A stretch of 61,673 bases of DNA from Alphaproteobacteria bacterium (lineage in GTDB: Bacteria; Pseudomonadota; Alphaproteobacteria; UBA9655): positions 1 through 61,673 of the forward strand of contig JAGONT010000011.1 of the NCBI GenBank assembly GCA_017992885.1, given 5' to 3'. A program made the translations under genes and the position numbers. Under the pieces are notes generated by a model. It ran no database searches. It was given only the letters and a program-made list of their open reading frames with translations, and was not told the DNA's origin. Numbering within the stretch: position 1 is the first letter of the stretch; each line of letters starts with the position of its first letter. Positions 44,951-53,420 of the stretch are shown here, piece by piece.

Positions 44951-45571
44951 ATGACGCATGATGATATTGTCACCTACTTACGGAAAAAGTATTGTCCCAA
45001 GGCTATTCTTCTTCATGGATCGCGCGCGCGGGGAGATGCTTTTGACCAAAGCGATTATGACTTAGCCTTAATTGTAGAAAATCCAGATCAGGTGAGACCC
45101 GAGCACTATCAAGGACAGGCTCTTGATACCAGTGGAATTTCATCAACAGAACCCATTTTAAAGTCAGGGCAAACCCCAATTTGGCCATGCCTGGTTCTCT
45201 ATGATGATGGGGATGGATTAGGAAAACGTTTAACCAAGCAGACAGAAGACGCTTTTAAGCAAGGACCAGTGGCTTTAACAAAAGAGGAATTCGAGAATCG
45301 TCGTAATTTTTCAAAGCGACTCATTCAGCGCATTCAAGGGCGAGGACAGGATCCCATGATACGGTTTTATTATATGGGGGATTTTTATCCGCGGATTTTA
45401 CGTTATTGGTGTGAGCTTAATCGAAGATGGACACTATCTGCACATCTGTTACTTCCTCTTATTGCTGCGGAAGATCCCATGTTCTATCAAGATCTTCAAG
45501 ACTTATGGATGGAAGATTATCAAAAATCAGCTCTCAAAATTCATCAGCATTTATTTGAGAACGATCAATAA
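44951..45571 (+). CDS. nucleotidyltransferase-domain protein
   Basis: A 206-residue protein with the polymerase beta-type nucleotidyltransferase core: LLHGSRARGDAFDQSDYDLALIVE at about residues 20-43, containing the GSxAxG and DxD catalytic elements. The C-terminal 100 residues are helical. It follows the acetyltransferase by 6 bases, so it is the fourth gene of the same unit. The family includes aminoglycoside nucleotidyltransferases and MNT toxin-antitoxin partners; no HEPN partner is visible next to it. Confidence 0.85.
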   Translation: MTHDDIVTYLRKKYCPKAILLHGSRARGDAFDQSDYDLALIVENPDQVRPEHYQGQALDTSGISSTEPILKSGQTPIWPCLVLYDDGDGLGKRLTKQTEDAFKQGPVALTKEEFENRRNFSKRLIQRIQGRGQDPMIRFYYMGDFYPRILRYWCELNRRWTLSAHLLLPLIAAEDPMFYQDLQDLWMEDYQKSALKIHQHLFENDQ

Positions 45572-45614
45572 GAGAGTCTGGGAAGAAAGCGATAGCCAAT
45601 CCTGAAACCAATGC

Positions 45615-45780
45615 TTATGGTGTATATCTCACCAATGTTTGCATTTTTATCTTTCAAAAAAGGATGGTTGATGCACGGTTCAAGATGTACCGGACCAAAG
45701 CCTACAAAGCCGACAATTTGTTCATCAAACATTACCACTAATTGCTACGTATTTTTTGACTGTAATGATTCCTTCCATGA
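45615..45780 (-). pseudogene. remnant of GNAT acetyltransferase, paralog of the gene at 47890
   Basis: The plus-strand sequence here aligns with 48126-48299. Read on the minus strand, SWKESLQSKNT, a stop codon, then FDEQIVGFVGFGPV and INHPFLKDKNANIGEIYTI match SWTKILQSKNT, FDEQIVDFAGFGPI and INHPLLKDKNVNIGEVYAI of the intact gene. The N terminus is missing and replaced by an IS-like fragment; the C terminus is missing. Confidence 0.88.
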
Positions 45781-45897
45781 AGGAAGAAATCCGGTGTGTC
45801 CATTGGATTCACAATTTAGTATTTTTAAGTATTCATCTTATTCAAAGTGCTTGCAAAAATCATCAATTACACAGAATATCTCTTTTAAAGAAATCAT
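45781..45897 (-). pseudogene. probable transposase N-terminal remnant (IS982-like)
   Basis: A minus-strand frame from 45897 reads MISLKEIFCVIDDFCKHFE, then a stop, then DEYLKILNCESNG before joining the GNAT remnant. The opening resembles the N terminus of IS982-type transposases (KIFCxxDDFCKxF pattern). If so, an insertion sequence hit the GNAT gene and both decayed. No inverted repeats or catalytic core remain. Confidence 0.5.
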
Positions 45898-46034
45898 AGT
45901 TCTATCTTCATTTGTAGAAAGATTTAGATAGATTTTATGGCTTCTCACATAAAAAATTAAGTAATGAGCTAGTTTTAGACAGTTTTATGTCGAACTGAAG
46001 TGCTACTATAAACATAACAGGGAACTAAATTGCT

Positions 46035-46853
46035 ATGAGTCCACAGAGGCGAATTGTATTTCCAGCTCTTTCATGCTTCGCATTACTTTTTATGACAGGC
46101 TGCGGCACACAGTATGCTTATCATCAAACAGAATCTGAGGTCCAAGAATTTAAGAATTTAAGCCTGGAGAGCTTTATTAGAGAGAAGGTTATTGATAGTA
46201 ATCCTATTACTTCAAAAGTAATTCTTAATGCGTTTGAACCGCTTAGTAAGGTACTCTCGGTAGTAGATGGAAGCAAATCCATTCAAGAAGAATTAGATTA
46301 TAGAAAGAAAAACTTTGTATATAAAGCCTTGTTTGATTATCAGTATCACGCTCTCACAAAACCAAAGAAAGATCTAGAGCTTTTCTGTAAAAGTAACGGC
46401 GGTAATTTACAAGCAAAACACATAAACACAACGAATCTCGCAAGTGGAAGCGTTCTTGATCCATTAGAAGCTTATGTCAGTGTAATGAAGAGTAACATCA
46501 AAGGCGTAGAATCTGAAATAAGAATTACTCCTGATATTTCTATTCCGCTACATTTCTCCAAAGAGCAAATAGCAGAATCATATGCGCATATGATTGATAT
46601 GAGAAACCAACAGTCTGGCATTTACCAAGCGAATAAATCGATCAATACAGCTATAAACGAGGAGAGCTTTGGAACATTTTCTTGTATGAAAAATAATAAG
46701 ATTTTACTTTGGTCTGTAAATATTATGCCTCTAATCTTAGAGTATGCAGGTTCATATATAGACCATAAGCCACTCTACAGAATGTATATAGGAGTTGTAC
46801 CATTGCACCCTCAAGAGGAATCAAATACATTCAGCAAAGACGGAGGTGCTTGA
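46035..46853 (+). CDS. hypothetical lipoprotein
   Basis: A 272-residue protein with a lipoprotein signal peptide; lipobox FMTGC near residue 23. The mature part is mixed alpha/beta with no repeats, and two further cysteines (LFCKSNGG near 117 and FSCMKNN near 218). No family recognised. A TATAAA -10-like element lies about 25 bases upstream. It is likely real because of length, signal and ATG with GGGA upstream. Function unknown. Confidence 0.65.
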   Translation: MSPQRRIVFPALSCFALLFMTGCGTQYAYHQTESEVQEFKNLSLESFIREKVIDSNPITSKVILNAFEPLSKVLSVVDGSKSIQEELDYRKKNFVYKALFDYQYHALTKPKKDLELFCKSNGGNLQAKHINTTNLASGSVLDPLEAYVSVMKSNIKGVESEIRITPDISIPLHFSKEQIAESYAHMIDMRNQQSGIYQANKSINTAINEESFGTFSCMKNNKILLWSVNIMPLILEYAGSYIDHKPLYRMYIGVVPLHPQEESNTFSKDGGA

Positions 46854-46875
46854 TTCCAAAAAAGATGGTTAGTCC

Positions 46876-47071
46876 TTACTGAGCTTCCCACTCTTTGATT
46901 TTTTTCTTGCTCCCTGGAAGAATAGACATGAAAAGTTTTTCTTCTTTGATGGGGGGCTCTGAGTGTATAGCTGCATTTTGAGTATATAAATTCAGCTGAT
47001 CACCTCAGCTTCAACAAATACAAGGCGCATGCAATTTTTGTTGCAAAACGATTCACAAAATCTGTCAGCAT
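46876..47071 (-). pseudogene. frameshifted coding remnant
   Basis: From an ATG at 47071 the minus strand reads MLTDFVNRFATKIACALYLL; after a frameshift near 47000 it continues DQLNLYTQNAAIHSEPPIKE and then MSILPGSKKKIKEWEAQ to a stop at 46876. Both halves look coding. Family not recognised with certainty. The rest of the interval 46854-47190 holds nothing else. Confidence 0.4.
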
Positions 47072-47190
47072 AGCTAGAATATCAATGGAGGAGACTAAAA
47101 ATCATCCTATTGTTATCAAGTCCTTTTATGGAAGTATAGATTGAGTAAAATTGATAAGTATAATTTTAAATTTATTTGAAAATCTATAAA

Positions 47191-47769
47191 ATGATCAATA
47201 ATAATATTCTTCCTTTTATTCCTTTCTATTTTATCCGCCATGGAGAAACCGATTGGAATCGGCGTAACATCATTATGGGAAGTAAGGATATCCCTTTGAA
47301 TGAGCTTGGGTTTAAACAAGCCCATGAGGCCTCACGGATTCTGGAAAATGAGAATTTTGATATCATTGTCTCTAGTCCGAGGATAAGGGCTCAACAAACA
47401 GCTGAAATCATCGCCAAGAAGACAAGTAAACCGATTGTGTTTGAGGAAGGTCTCACCGAAATCGTCTGGGGAGAAGCTGAAGGAACGCCTTTCGATCCTA
47501 CCAAGTCTATATTTGATGATGCCCATAGACCAAAGGGAGCAGAAACCTTTTTGGCCTTTCAAGGGCGCGTGGTTAAAACGGTTGCCTCTGTATTACTCAT
47601 GAAAAAACTCCCTCTTATCGTTTCTCATGGGGGCGTCTTTAAGGCATTAACCTATTCTATGGGCTATAAAGATCTGAGTTCAGCCAATTGTACGCCTTTC
47701 TTTTTTAAGCCTCCCCTTGATTCCACTCATTCTTGGGTTTTTTGTAATTTAGATGGGAAAGATCTTTGA
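47191..47769 (+). CDS. histidine phosphatase family protein
   Basis: A 192-residue phosphoglycerate-mutase-like phosphatase. FYFIRHGETDWNRRN contains the catalytic RHG near residue 12, VSSPRIRAQQTAEII follows near 57, and VSHGGVFKAL carries the second histidine near 150. I start at the ATG at 47191; a TTG at 47176 adds five residues. The substrate may be a phosphorylated metabolite such as phosphoribazole or a sugar phosphate; it cannot be chosen from sequence. Confidence 0.88.
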   Translation: MINNNILPFIPFYFIRHGETDWNRRNIIMGSKDIPLNELGFKQAHEASRILENENFDIIVSSPRIRAQQTAEIIAKKTSKPIVFEEGLTEIVWGEAEGTPFDPTKSIFDDAHRPKGAETFLAFQGRVVKTVASVLLMKKLPLIVSHGGVFKALTYSMGYKDLSSANCTPFFFKPPLDSTHSWVFCNLDGKDL

Positions 47770-47889
47770 GGTCAATAAAGAAACAAGGTGTGTGCTTAAG
47801 CAAACAGAATGTGAAGCCTATGATACATATGATAAGGAGGATCTTTTTCACATAAAAGTCTGTTTATTATGCCTGTGTGTTGCTGAAGA

Positions 47890-48441
47890 CTATGAAGTTT
47901 GCGTTGTAAATACGTAGCAGGTTTCTTGATACTTTTTATCTCCGATGGTTATGACCATCTCCTCTATGACCTCTCCTCCTTCACTTTTGTAAAAATGTAT
48001 GGCCCGGTGGTTATCAGCTAAAACCCATGTTATAAAAGAATTGACTTCGTGCTGATCGAACCACAGACGGCATTTGTTAAAGAAGACCTTCCCAAGACCC
48101 TTTCTCTTATATTCTTCTAAGAGATAAATGGCGTATACCTCACCAATGTTTACGTTTTTATCTTTCAAAAGAGGATGGTTAATACGCGATTCAGAGCGTA
48201 TCGGACCAAACCCAGCAAAGTCGACAATTTGTTCATCAAATAATGCCACGAATTGCTGCGTATTTTTTGACTGCAATATTTTCGTCCATGAAGCCAGACG
48301 CTGATCGTAGCTGATAGTATCTAGAAAAGATTGATCAATAATTCCAGCATAGCTTGTCTTCCAGGAGTTGACGTGAACGAAAGCGATGCCTTTGGCATCA
48401 GATTCGGTTGCTTCTCGAATGAGATAACGTGAAGAACTCAT
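47890..48441 (-). CDS. GNAT acetyltransferase
   Basis: A 183-residue GNAT. It opens YLIREATESDAKGIAFVHVNSWKTSY, has motif A at VNIGEVYAIYLLEEYKRKGLGK near residues 98-117 and WVLADNHRAIHFYKSEGGE near 140. The start overlaps the stop of the P-loop gene by four bases. A degenerate copy is at 45615. Such proteins acetylate small amines or protein N termini; substrate unknown. Confidence 0.88.
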   Translation of the reverse strand: MSSSRYLIREATESDAKGIAFVHVNSWKTSYAGIIDQSFLDTISYDQRLASWTKILQSKNTQQFVALFDEQIVDFAGFGPIRSESRINHPLLKDKNVNIGEVYAIYLLEEYKRKGLGKVFFNKCRLWFDQHEVNSFITWVLADNHRAIHFYKSEGGEVIEEMVITIGDKKYQETCYVFTTQTS

Positions 48442-48971
48442 GAAGGTTTATTCCCTTCATCTGCCCTCTTGAGGAACACTAGTATATCCCTTCGGCTTCG
48501 AAGACACGTTTTCGTATACTTAAAATCCTTATAAAGATTATTAAAAAAATCCCACGCATTAGCATCAGTCCTAGATTCACGCTCTGAGGCCCATTCAATG
48601 AGCTTGTTTAAGGCTTTTTTCTTTTCACTCGAATTGAGGAAATCTTCAAACTGAGGTCCCCGAGAAAGCAGGTTCTGCTTACAGTCTTCCCAGGGTAAAT
48701 TCAACCAAATCAGCAGAGTTGAAAAAGGAAGACACCTCTCTATCATTTTTCCAAAAACCCCTTCTAGAATCCATTGATCCTGCTTTTGAATGGCGTCAAG
48801 ATCCTTGTAGATATCAGCTGCTGAACGGCGAATCTTATATCCTCCTTTATCCCATCTGAGAGTGTCCATGTGATGCAAAGGAATATTCATTTTTTGAGAT
48901 AAAGGTGTTCCCAACCAGGTTTTTCCTGATCCTGAGTTACCGATAATAAGGATACGTTCACCTTCCATCAT
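48438..48971 (-). CDS. P-loop kinase-like protein (FlaR / DNA topology modulation type)
   Basis: A 177-residue P-loop protein with Walker A IIGNSGSGKTWLG near residue 9, followed by HMDTLRWDKGGYK and WILEGVFGKMIERC. This matches the adenylate-kinase-like FlaR/YmcB family once named for DNA topology modulation. The true role is probably small-molecule phosphorylation. It is coupled by ATGA to the GNAT gene downstream. M1 or M2 (48968) may be the start. Confidence 0.82.
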   Translation of the reverse strand: MMEGERILIIGNSGSGKTWLGTPLSQKMNIPLHHMDTLRWDKGGYKIRRSAADIYKDLDAIQKQDQWILEGVFGKMIERCLPFSTLLIWLNLPWEDCKQNLLSRGPQFEDFLNSSEKKKALNKLIEWASERESRTDANAWDFFNNLYKDFKYTKTCLRSRRDILVFLKRADEGNKPS

Positions 48972-48980
48972 GTGTGCCTT

Positions 48981-49748
48981 TTAAAGATGTCTTAAAAACC
49001 ACTCACCTAACAATTCAGCAACGTCATCACTATGCCCCCCAAAAGCCATGGGCAGCCCCTGGAATTAATTTGAGTTCTGAGGGGGATGATAAATACCGCA
49101 TTCCTTTTTTTGGGTAAGTTCATACAGAGATCGTTCTTCCTCATCTCCATCCCCATGGATAAGAAGGACTGGGCATTTAACATTACTTAACAGTTCTCTC
49201 TGATCCACAAGTTCAAAATCTTTCAGCATTTGTTGATTGATCTTGATTGATTTGCGATGGATATTTCGTGCGTTACGTTCGGTGATATACCCCTTATCTT
49301 GGAGTTCTTTCATTTGAGTCTGACTGAAATGTTGACTCCAGTCGAATTTCATTGGGCCTGTACCCCCACCTGTCATGGTGATGGTTTTAATCTCTGAAGA
49401 GTAAGCTTTTAAACAAATGAGACCTCCAAGGCTATTTCCATAGAGACCAATTTTTTGATAACCTTGAGAGTGAATCCATCGAATGGCTGAGGTCAGATCT
49501 TCAACTTCCTTATCGATGGTAAGCAAGTCATCATCACTCTCTCCGCAACCGGCAAAATCGATGGCCAGGACAGAGATGTCTTTCTCATTCAGATGCCTTG
49601 CATAAACCTCAAATCGTCCTTGAGAAGACTTATCGGAACAAAATCCAGGCGCCATGATGACAATGGCATCGCCAGGAACTGAAAATAAATGCCCCACAAG
49701 AGTTTTATGGCGAGAATTTTGAAAGGTGATCCGTTTAAAATTAGTCAT
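48981..49748 (-). pseudogene. alpha/beta hydrolase with two compensating frameshifts
   Basis: The frame from 49748 gives an alpha/beta hydrolase: IVIMAPGFCSDKSSQGRFE, LYGNSLGGLICLK with the nucleophile Ser and VLLIHGDGDEEE with the acid. It should end with a His segment. Instead a one-base loss in an A tract near 49106 leads to a stop at 49065. One base over gives GMRYLSSPSELKLIPGAAHG with the catalytic His, and an extra T near 49025 restores the original frame, GGHSDDVAELLGEWFLRHL, to a stop at 48981. Both shifts are at homopolymers, so sequencing error must be considered. Confidence 0.85.
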
Positions 49749-49753
49749 GGATG

Positions 49754-50203
49754 TTATCTCTTATGAGGCACTAAAATCTTTCGCAGCTTCAAATGGACAA
49801 GGGTATCTTCGTCAAAATAATTCTCCTCAGGAATATAATGATTTTTTATGTAAAAGGGTATAGCTACATCTCGCGCATGACAGTAGATTTCTTTAAACTT
49901 ATTTTTGAGAGCATACTCTTCACAGAAGTACAGCATAGCTGACACAACACCTTGTTTCTGAAGATCATTTCTTACGACGACTCGTCGCATTTTGAGACTT
50001 TCTCCTTCAGAGACCAAAGCAGCAGCGGCAATCACTTCATCACTTCTTAATCCAGCGATTTGAATATATTCCTTTTCTTTTTCTAACTCTTCTCGAGAAA
50101 AGGTAAGTCCTAAAGGTGTCCGTAAAATCCCTTCACTTAATTGAATGGCCGGGATGTATTCAGAGCTTCCATGAGTGATTGCTTTAAAAATGATACTGAT
50201 CAT
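49754..50203 (-). CDS. GNAT acetyltransferase
   Basis: A 149-residue GNAT domain: YIQIAGLRSDEVIAAAALV, motif A around LKMRRVVVRNDLQKQGVVSA near residue 70 and EIYCHARDVAIPFYIKNHY near 105. Intact by length. It lies one base after the stop of the upstream double-GNAT gene and 5 bases before the hydrolase gene, so it is part of a minus-strand operon. Substrate unknown. Confidence 0.83.
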   Translation of the reverse strand: MISIIFKAITHGSSEYIPAIQLSEGILRTPLGLTFSREELEKEKEYIQIAGLRSDEVIAAAALVSEGESLKMRRVVVRNDLQKQGVVSAMLYFCEEYALKNKFKEIYCHARDVAIPFYIKNHYIPEENYFDEDTLVHLKLRKILVPHKR

Positions 50204-50204
50204 T

Positions 50205-51194
50205 TCACATCAACTCTTTCTTTAAAAAATAAAATGTTGAGTTATTTTTATATCCTTTGCGGGCAAGGTCAACTTTATACCCCAGGCTTTGATAAAGCTC
50301 CAGCGCCTCCCAATCCATGGTATTAATGGTTGCCATCGCACAGCCTTTTTCGCGGGCTAGCTGTTCGGCAGCTTGCAAGAGCCGCGTGCCAATACCTTTG
50401 CCGCGAAGAGGTTCCGAAACCCATAAGCTTCCCGTATAGACGCAACCATGAATAATGTCGCCACGACAACCTGCTAAGACTTGTCCTTTTTGATCCTTAA
50501 CAAAAAAGGCAAAGGGCTCAATTGGGTCCATTCCTTTTTTCAGTCGTGCGTTGTCTTCAATACCTTGATCTAAAACGGCAACATCTTCTGAAGAAGGCTT
50601 GGGTTCGTATGTTATAGGAAAATTATTCTGTTGTTGAAACGAAGAAAAAGATCGTTGAAATCGCCACTCATCCTCCAAAATTGCGAAATAGTCAACATCC
50701 CAGAATTTATCCTTGCGGAAAAACCGAGATCGTAAGCATCCTTCAAACGTCATGCCTAATTTTTTCATCAAGGACTTCGAAGCAATGTTTTCTTTTAAGC
50801 AAAAAGCATAAATCCGTTTGTAACCATATTCTTTAAAAGCTTTATCAATCAAGGCCGAGCAAGCTTCAAACATCAAGCCTTGTTGCCAATATTGACGTCC
50901 CAAAACATAGGAAAGTAGCCCCTCATAGGGGTGCGATAATGTTGGTCTCATCCCAACTGCCCCAATGAGGATATCAGGAGCGTCTTTAAAAGCAATCGCT
51001 AGCGGATCCAAAGGAGTTATTGTTTGTTGTTTTATCCCTTCATGGATAAAAGCTTTTGAATCCTCTATACTCTGGTGGGGTGACCAACTGACATATTTGG
51101 CAACTTCAGGATCGGACGCATAGGAATACAAGGATTGTGCATCTTCCAAACGAAGAGGTCTTATCTTCAGACGATTCGTTTCAATGTAAGTCAT
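50205..51194 (-). CDS. double-domain GNAT acetyltransferase
   Basis: About 329 residues with two GNAT modules. The first (1-170) is RimJ/RimL-like: MTYIETNRLKIRPLRLEDAQ, then YVLGRQYWQQGLMFEACSAL and SKSLMKKLGMTFEGCLR. The second (about 185-328) has GSLWVSEPLRGKGIGTRLLQ (motif A) and ALELYQSLGYKV. I start at 51194, 36 bases after the phosphotransferase stop; the frame is open upstream but would overlap that gene. Likely a fusion of two enzymes. Confidence 0.85.
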   Translation of the reverse strand: MTYIETNRLKIRPLRLEDAQSLYSYASDPEVAKYVSWSPHQSIEDSKAFIHEGIKQQTITPLDPLAIAFKDAPDILIGAVGMRPTLSHPYEGLLSYVLGRQYWQQGLMFEACSALIDKAFKEYGYKRIYAFCLKENIASKSLMKKLGMTFEGCLRSRFFRKDKFWDVDYFAILEDEWRFQRSFSSFQQQNNFPITYEPKPSSEDVAVLDQGIEDNARLKKGMDPIEPFAFFVKDQKGQVLAGCRGDIIHGCVYTGSLWVSEPLRGKGIGTRLLQAAEQLAREKGCAMATINTMDWEALELYQSLGYKVDLARKGYKNNSTFYFLKKELM

Positions 51195-51229
51195 TGGTAA
51201 TTCCTTCCCTATCAATCCAAACTCACACT

Positions 51230-52462
51230 TTATTGTCCCCTTTGGTGGAAAGTGGGGTACAAATCTAAAGGCTTTGCATCTGGCCACCTTGTCTTGAGTT
51301 CTCGTAAAACTTGTGTGGCTATGGATTTGAGATGAGGAAGCTTGTCATATTTTTTTGAGACGTTAATAAAAGCTTGCAAGCGAGATAAGGTTCGTGGACG
51401 ACCAGAATTTTCTTCCGCCTTCCAAACACCCTTTTCAGGAACAGGCCCTGAATTATAGAGTCTATCTTCATCCATAACTTTTTCAATCTCTACAAAAATA
51501 GTCAACATCCAAAAAGCACAGGCCTGTGTATAGGCTGTATGATAAGTTTCATCGTCATTTGCTGCAGGGATCTTTTTCATAAGTTCTGCCCTGTAGGTTG
51601 CTTCAAGAGAACTGATAAGGTTTTCCGGAATAGCCTTAGAACACCAACAGGTAGGCATGCTCATACGAAGATAAGTTCCATCTAACAAAGCGCTTCTCAC
51701 CGAACCCCATTCAAAATCAATGAGAAGCAGCTCATTTTTTCCTGGGTTGTCGAATACATTATCAGGGCAATTGTCTCCGTGGATAAACGTTGTGAAAGGG
51801 CCCGGTTCCAAGGAAGCTTTGAGAACCATGTTTATTTCTGCCCACAAGCTTTCTGATGGAGAAATGCCAAAGGTTTTGAGCACGGATTTAAGCTTGGGAA
51901 AAGGATCATCGAAGATGATTTTTAAATCCTCTTGCCAGGAGGATGCTTCTGAAGTGAGCTTTTTCAAAATCTCAAAATATGCCTCTGTCTTTCCATAACC
52001 CGTCGCATGGAATTGCCCGAGGCACTTCATAAATCGATGGAGAGCGGCTTTAGCTTGAGGTTCATTATCACCTGTTAACGAATCAACCAGACTAATGTGC
52101 TGCTCTCCTAAATCCTCGAGCAAAACAAAACGGTACTTTATGCTCCCTCCATAAAATCGAGGTGCAAGAAGCTTTTTTGCCTTTACTTGACTCAAAAACT
52201 CAAGGCCCGCCCAATCTCTCACAAATCGTGCAAAAGCGTCTTTTTCAGTTTCTGAAGGTTCTACGCAAGTTTGTTTAAAGATTAAGCTATTCGGCATTCT
52301 TTTTTCAGGGTTTTGGAGATAAATCCTTAGAAGTGAATTTCTTCTTTCCAATTCACTTAGCTGAACAACGGATTTAATTTTCAAGGGCTTCTTAAATTTT
52401 TCTGACAAAATATCGATCCCTTCTTGTAAAATAAGTGGATCAATGAGGACAGTGATGCTCAT
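51230..52462 (-). CDS. phosphotransferase (aminoglycoside/choline kinase fold)
   Basis: A 410-residue protein of the APH / choline kinase superfamily. Catalytic loop FIHGDNCPDNVF near residue 235 (HGDxxxxN) and the metal-binding LIDFEWGS near 255 are intact. The N-terminal lobe has VLLEDLGEQHISLVD near 120. It is the first gene of the minus-strand island operon (phosphotransferase, double GNAT, GNAT, hydrolase). tRNA-Arg lies 65 bases upstream. Substrate unknown; homology is to small-hydroxyl kinases. Confidence 0.85.
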   Translation of the reverse strand: MSITVLIDPLILQEGIDILSEKFKKPLKIKSVVQLSELERRNSLLRIYLQNPEKRMPNSLIFKQTCVEPSETEKDAFARFVRDWAGLEFLSQVKAKKLLAPRFYGGSIKYRFVLLEDLGEQHISLVDSLTGDNEPQAKAALHRFMKCLGQFHATGYGKTEAYFEILKKLTSEASSWQEDLKIIFDDPFPKLKSVLKTFGISPSESLWAEINMVLKASLEPGPFTTFIHGDNCPDNVFDNPGKNELLLIDFEWGSVRSALLDGTYLRMSMPTCWCSKAIPENLISSLEATYRAELMKKIPAANDDETYHTAYTQACAFWMLTIFVEIEKVMDEDRLYNSGPVPEKGVWKAEENSGRPRTLSRLQAFINVSKKYDKLPHLKSIATQVLRELKTRWPDAKPLDLYPTFHQRGQ

Positions 52463-52526
52463 TTCTCAGTTTCCTTATTAACTTTCTGCTGTTCTTCGTA
52501 TGGATTCAAAATGGGCCCTGAAAAGT

Positions 52527-52606
<80 letters not shown>

Positions 52607-52791
52607 CAACAGGAGGGAAAACTCTAGAAAGAATAGTCTCTAAAAGTGAGTTCTATATTCCAAAATCTTTCTGGCCCCTGTAGTCTGTATTTGATACTTG
52701 GTTTATATCCTGTCATGAGCGTAGATGCAATGGGTGCAAGCCAATGCATAAACTTTGTCGAAAACTTATAGGTCACACATGAGGAAAAGTC

Positions 52792-52968
52792 ATGACAATA
52801 CCCGTCCAGCCAACTAAAACAAAAAGTGCTGTCGTGAAGTGTGATGGCGGAAGTGGACCTTTAGGTCATCCGGTTATCTATCTTCATTTAGGGAAAGAAG
52901 GAGACGTTATTTGTCCTTATTGTTCTAAATATTTTGTGAAGGAGAGGGAGGGGTCAAAAAAAAGATGA
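52792..52968 (+). CDS. NDUFS6-type zinc-finger protein (zf-CHCC)
   Basis: A 58-residue protein. Zinc ligands are visible: VKCDGGSGPLGHPVIYLHL, then ICPYCSKYFV, matching the zf-CHCC domain of the complex I accessory subunit NDUFS6. Free-standing copies occur in alphaproteobacteria. A GAGGAAAAG site precedes the ATG. Its stop overlaps the start of the next gene (ATGA). Confidence 0.9.
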   Translation: MTIPVQPTKTKSAVVKCDGGSGPLGHPVIYLHLGKEGDVICPYCSKYFVKEREGSKKR

Positions 52969-53363
52969 AGATTCACTCAAAAAATTGCAAACTGCTTGTT
53001 TTTTTGTTGGTGGGATGGGGATTGCTCGTGGGTTGTGGAGAAAAGGAAAAAATTGGACTTGCAAATCCAGCCTCTGTGTATTGTGTAAAAAAAAATGGAA
53101 CGGTACATATTAAAAAAAGGGGAGATGGGGGGGAATATGGTGTTTGTGTTTTTGCTGATCATAAACAATGTGAAGAGTGGGCTCTTTTTCGCGGAGAGTG
53201 TCCTTTAAGTGGAGTTAAGATAACAGATTATTTGACGTCTGAAGGAATTTATTGTGCCTTGAAAGGCGGACAAGTTTTAGAAAATGAGTTGCTATGTCAA
53301 TTGCCCTTGGGGATCAGATGCTCAACTCAGGATCTCTATCAAGGAACATGTCCTTCGCCTTAA
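52965..53363 (+). CDS. DUF333 lipoprotein
   Basis: A 132-residue lipoprotein, signal peptide with lipobox LLVGC near residue 24. The DUF333 domain follows: NPASVYCVKKNGTVHIKKRG, then EYGVCVFADHKQCEEWALFR and GEC. A second half (about 80-130) is a weaker copy of the pattern, GIYCALKGGQVLENELLC. Translationally coupled to the zinc-finger gene. Function of DUF333 is unknown; some are annotated as hemolysin-like without evidence. Confidence 0.85.
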   Translation: MKIHSKNCKLLVFLLVGWGLLVGCGEKEKIGLANPASVYCVKKNGTVHIKKRGDGGEYGVCVFADHKQCEEWALFRGECPLSGVKITDYLTSEGIYCALKGGQVLENELLCQLPLGIRCSTQDLYQGTCPSP

Positions 53364-53420
53364 AAGAACTTAAAGAAAAGTTGCCTCCGGTTTACAGAGA
53401 CGACTTTCCCTTAATCTTGT

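Noticed and set aside
43201..45571. Toxin-antitoxin or HEPN-MNT module
   Set aside because: A nucleotidyltransferase is present but no HEPN partner; neighbours are NUDIX, GNAT and kinase genes.
45611..45931. 106-codon plus-strand frame
   Set aside because: It lies antisense to the GNAT and IS remnants; the alignment with 48126-48299 shows that coding sense is on the minus strand.
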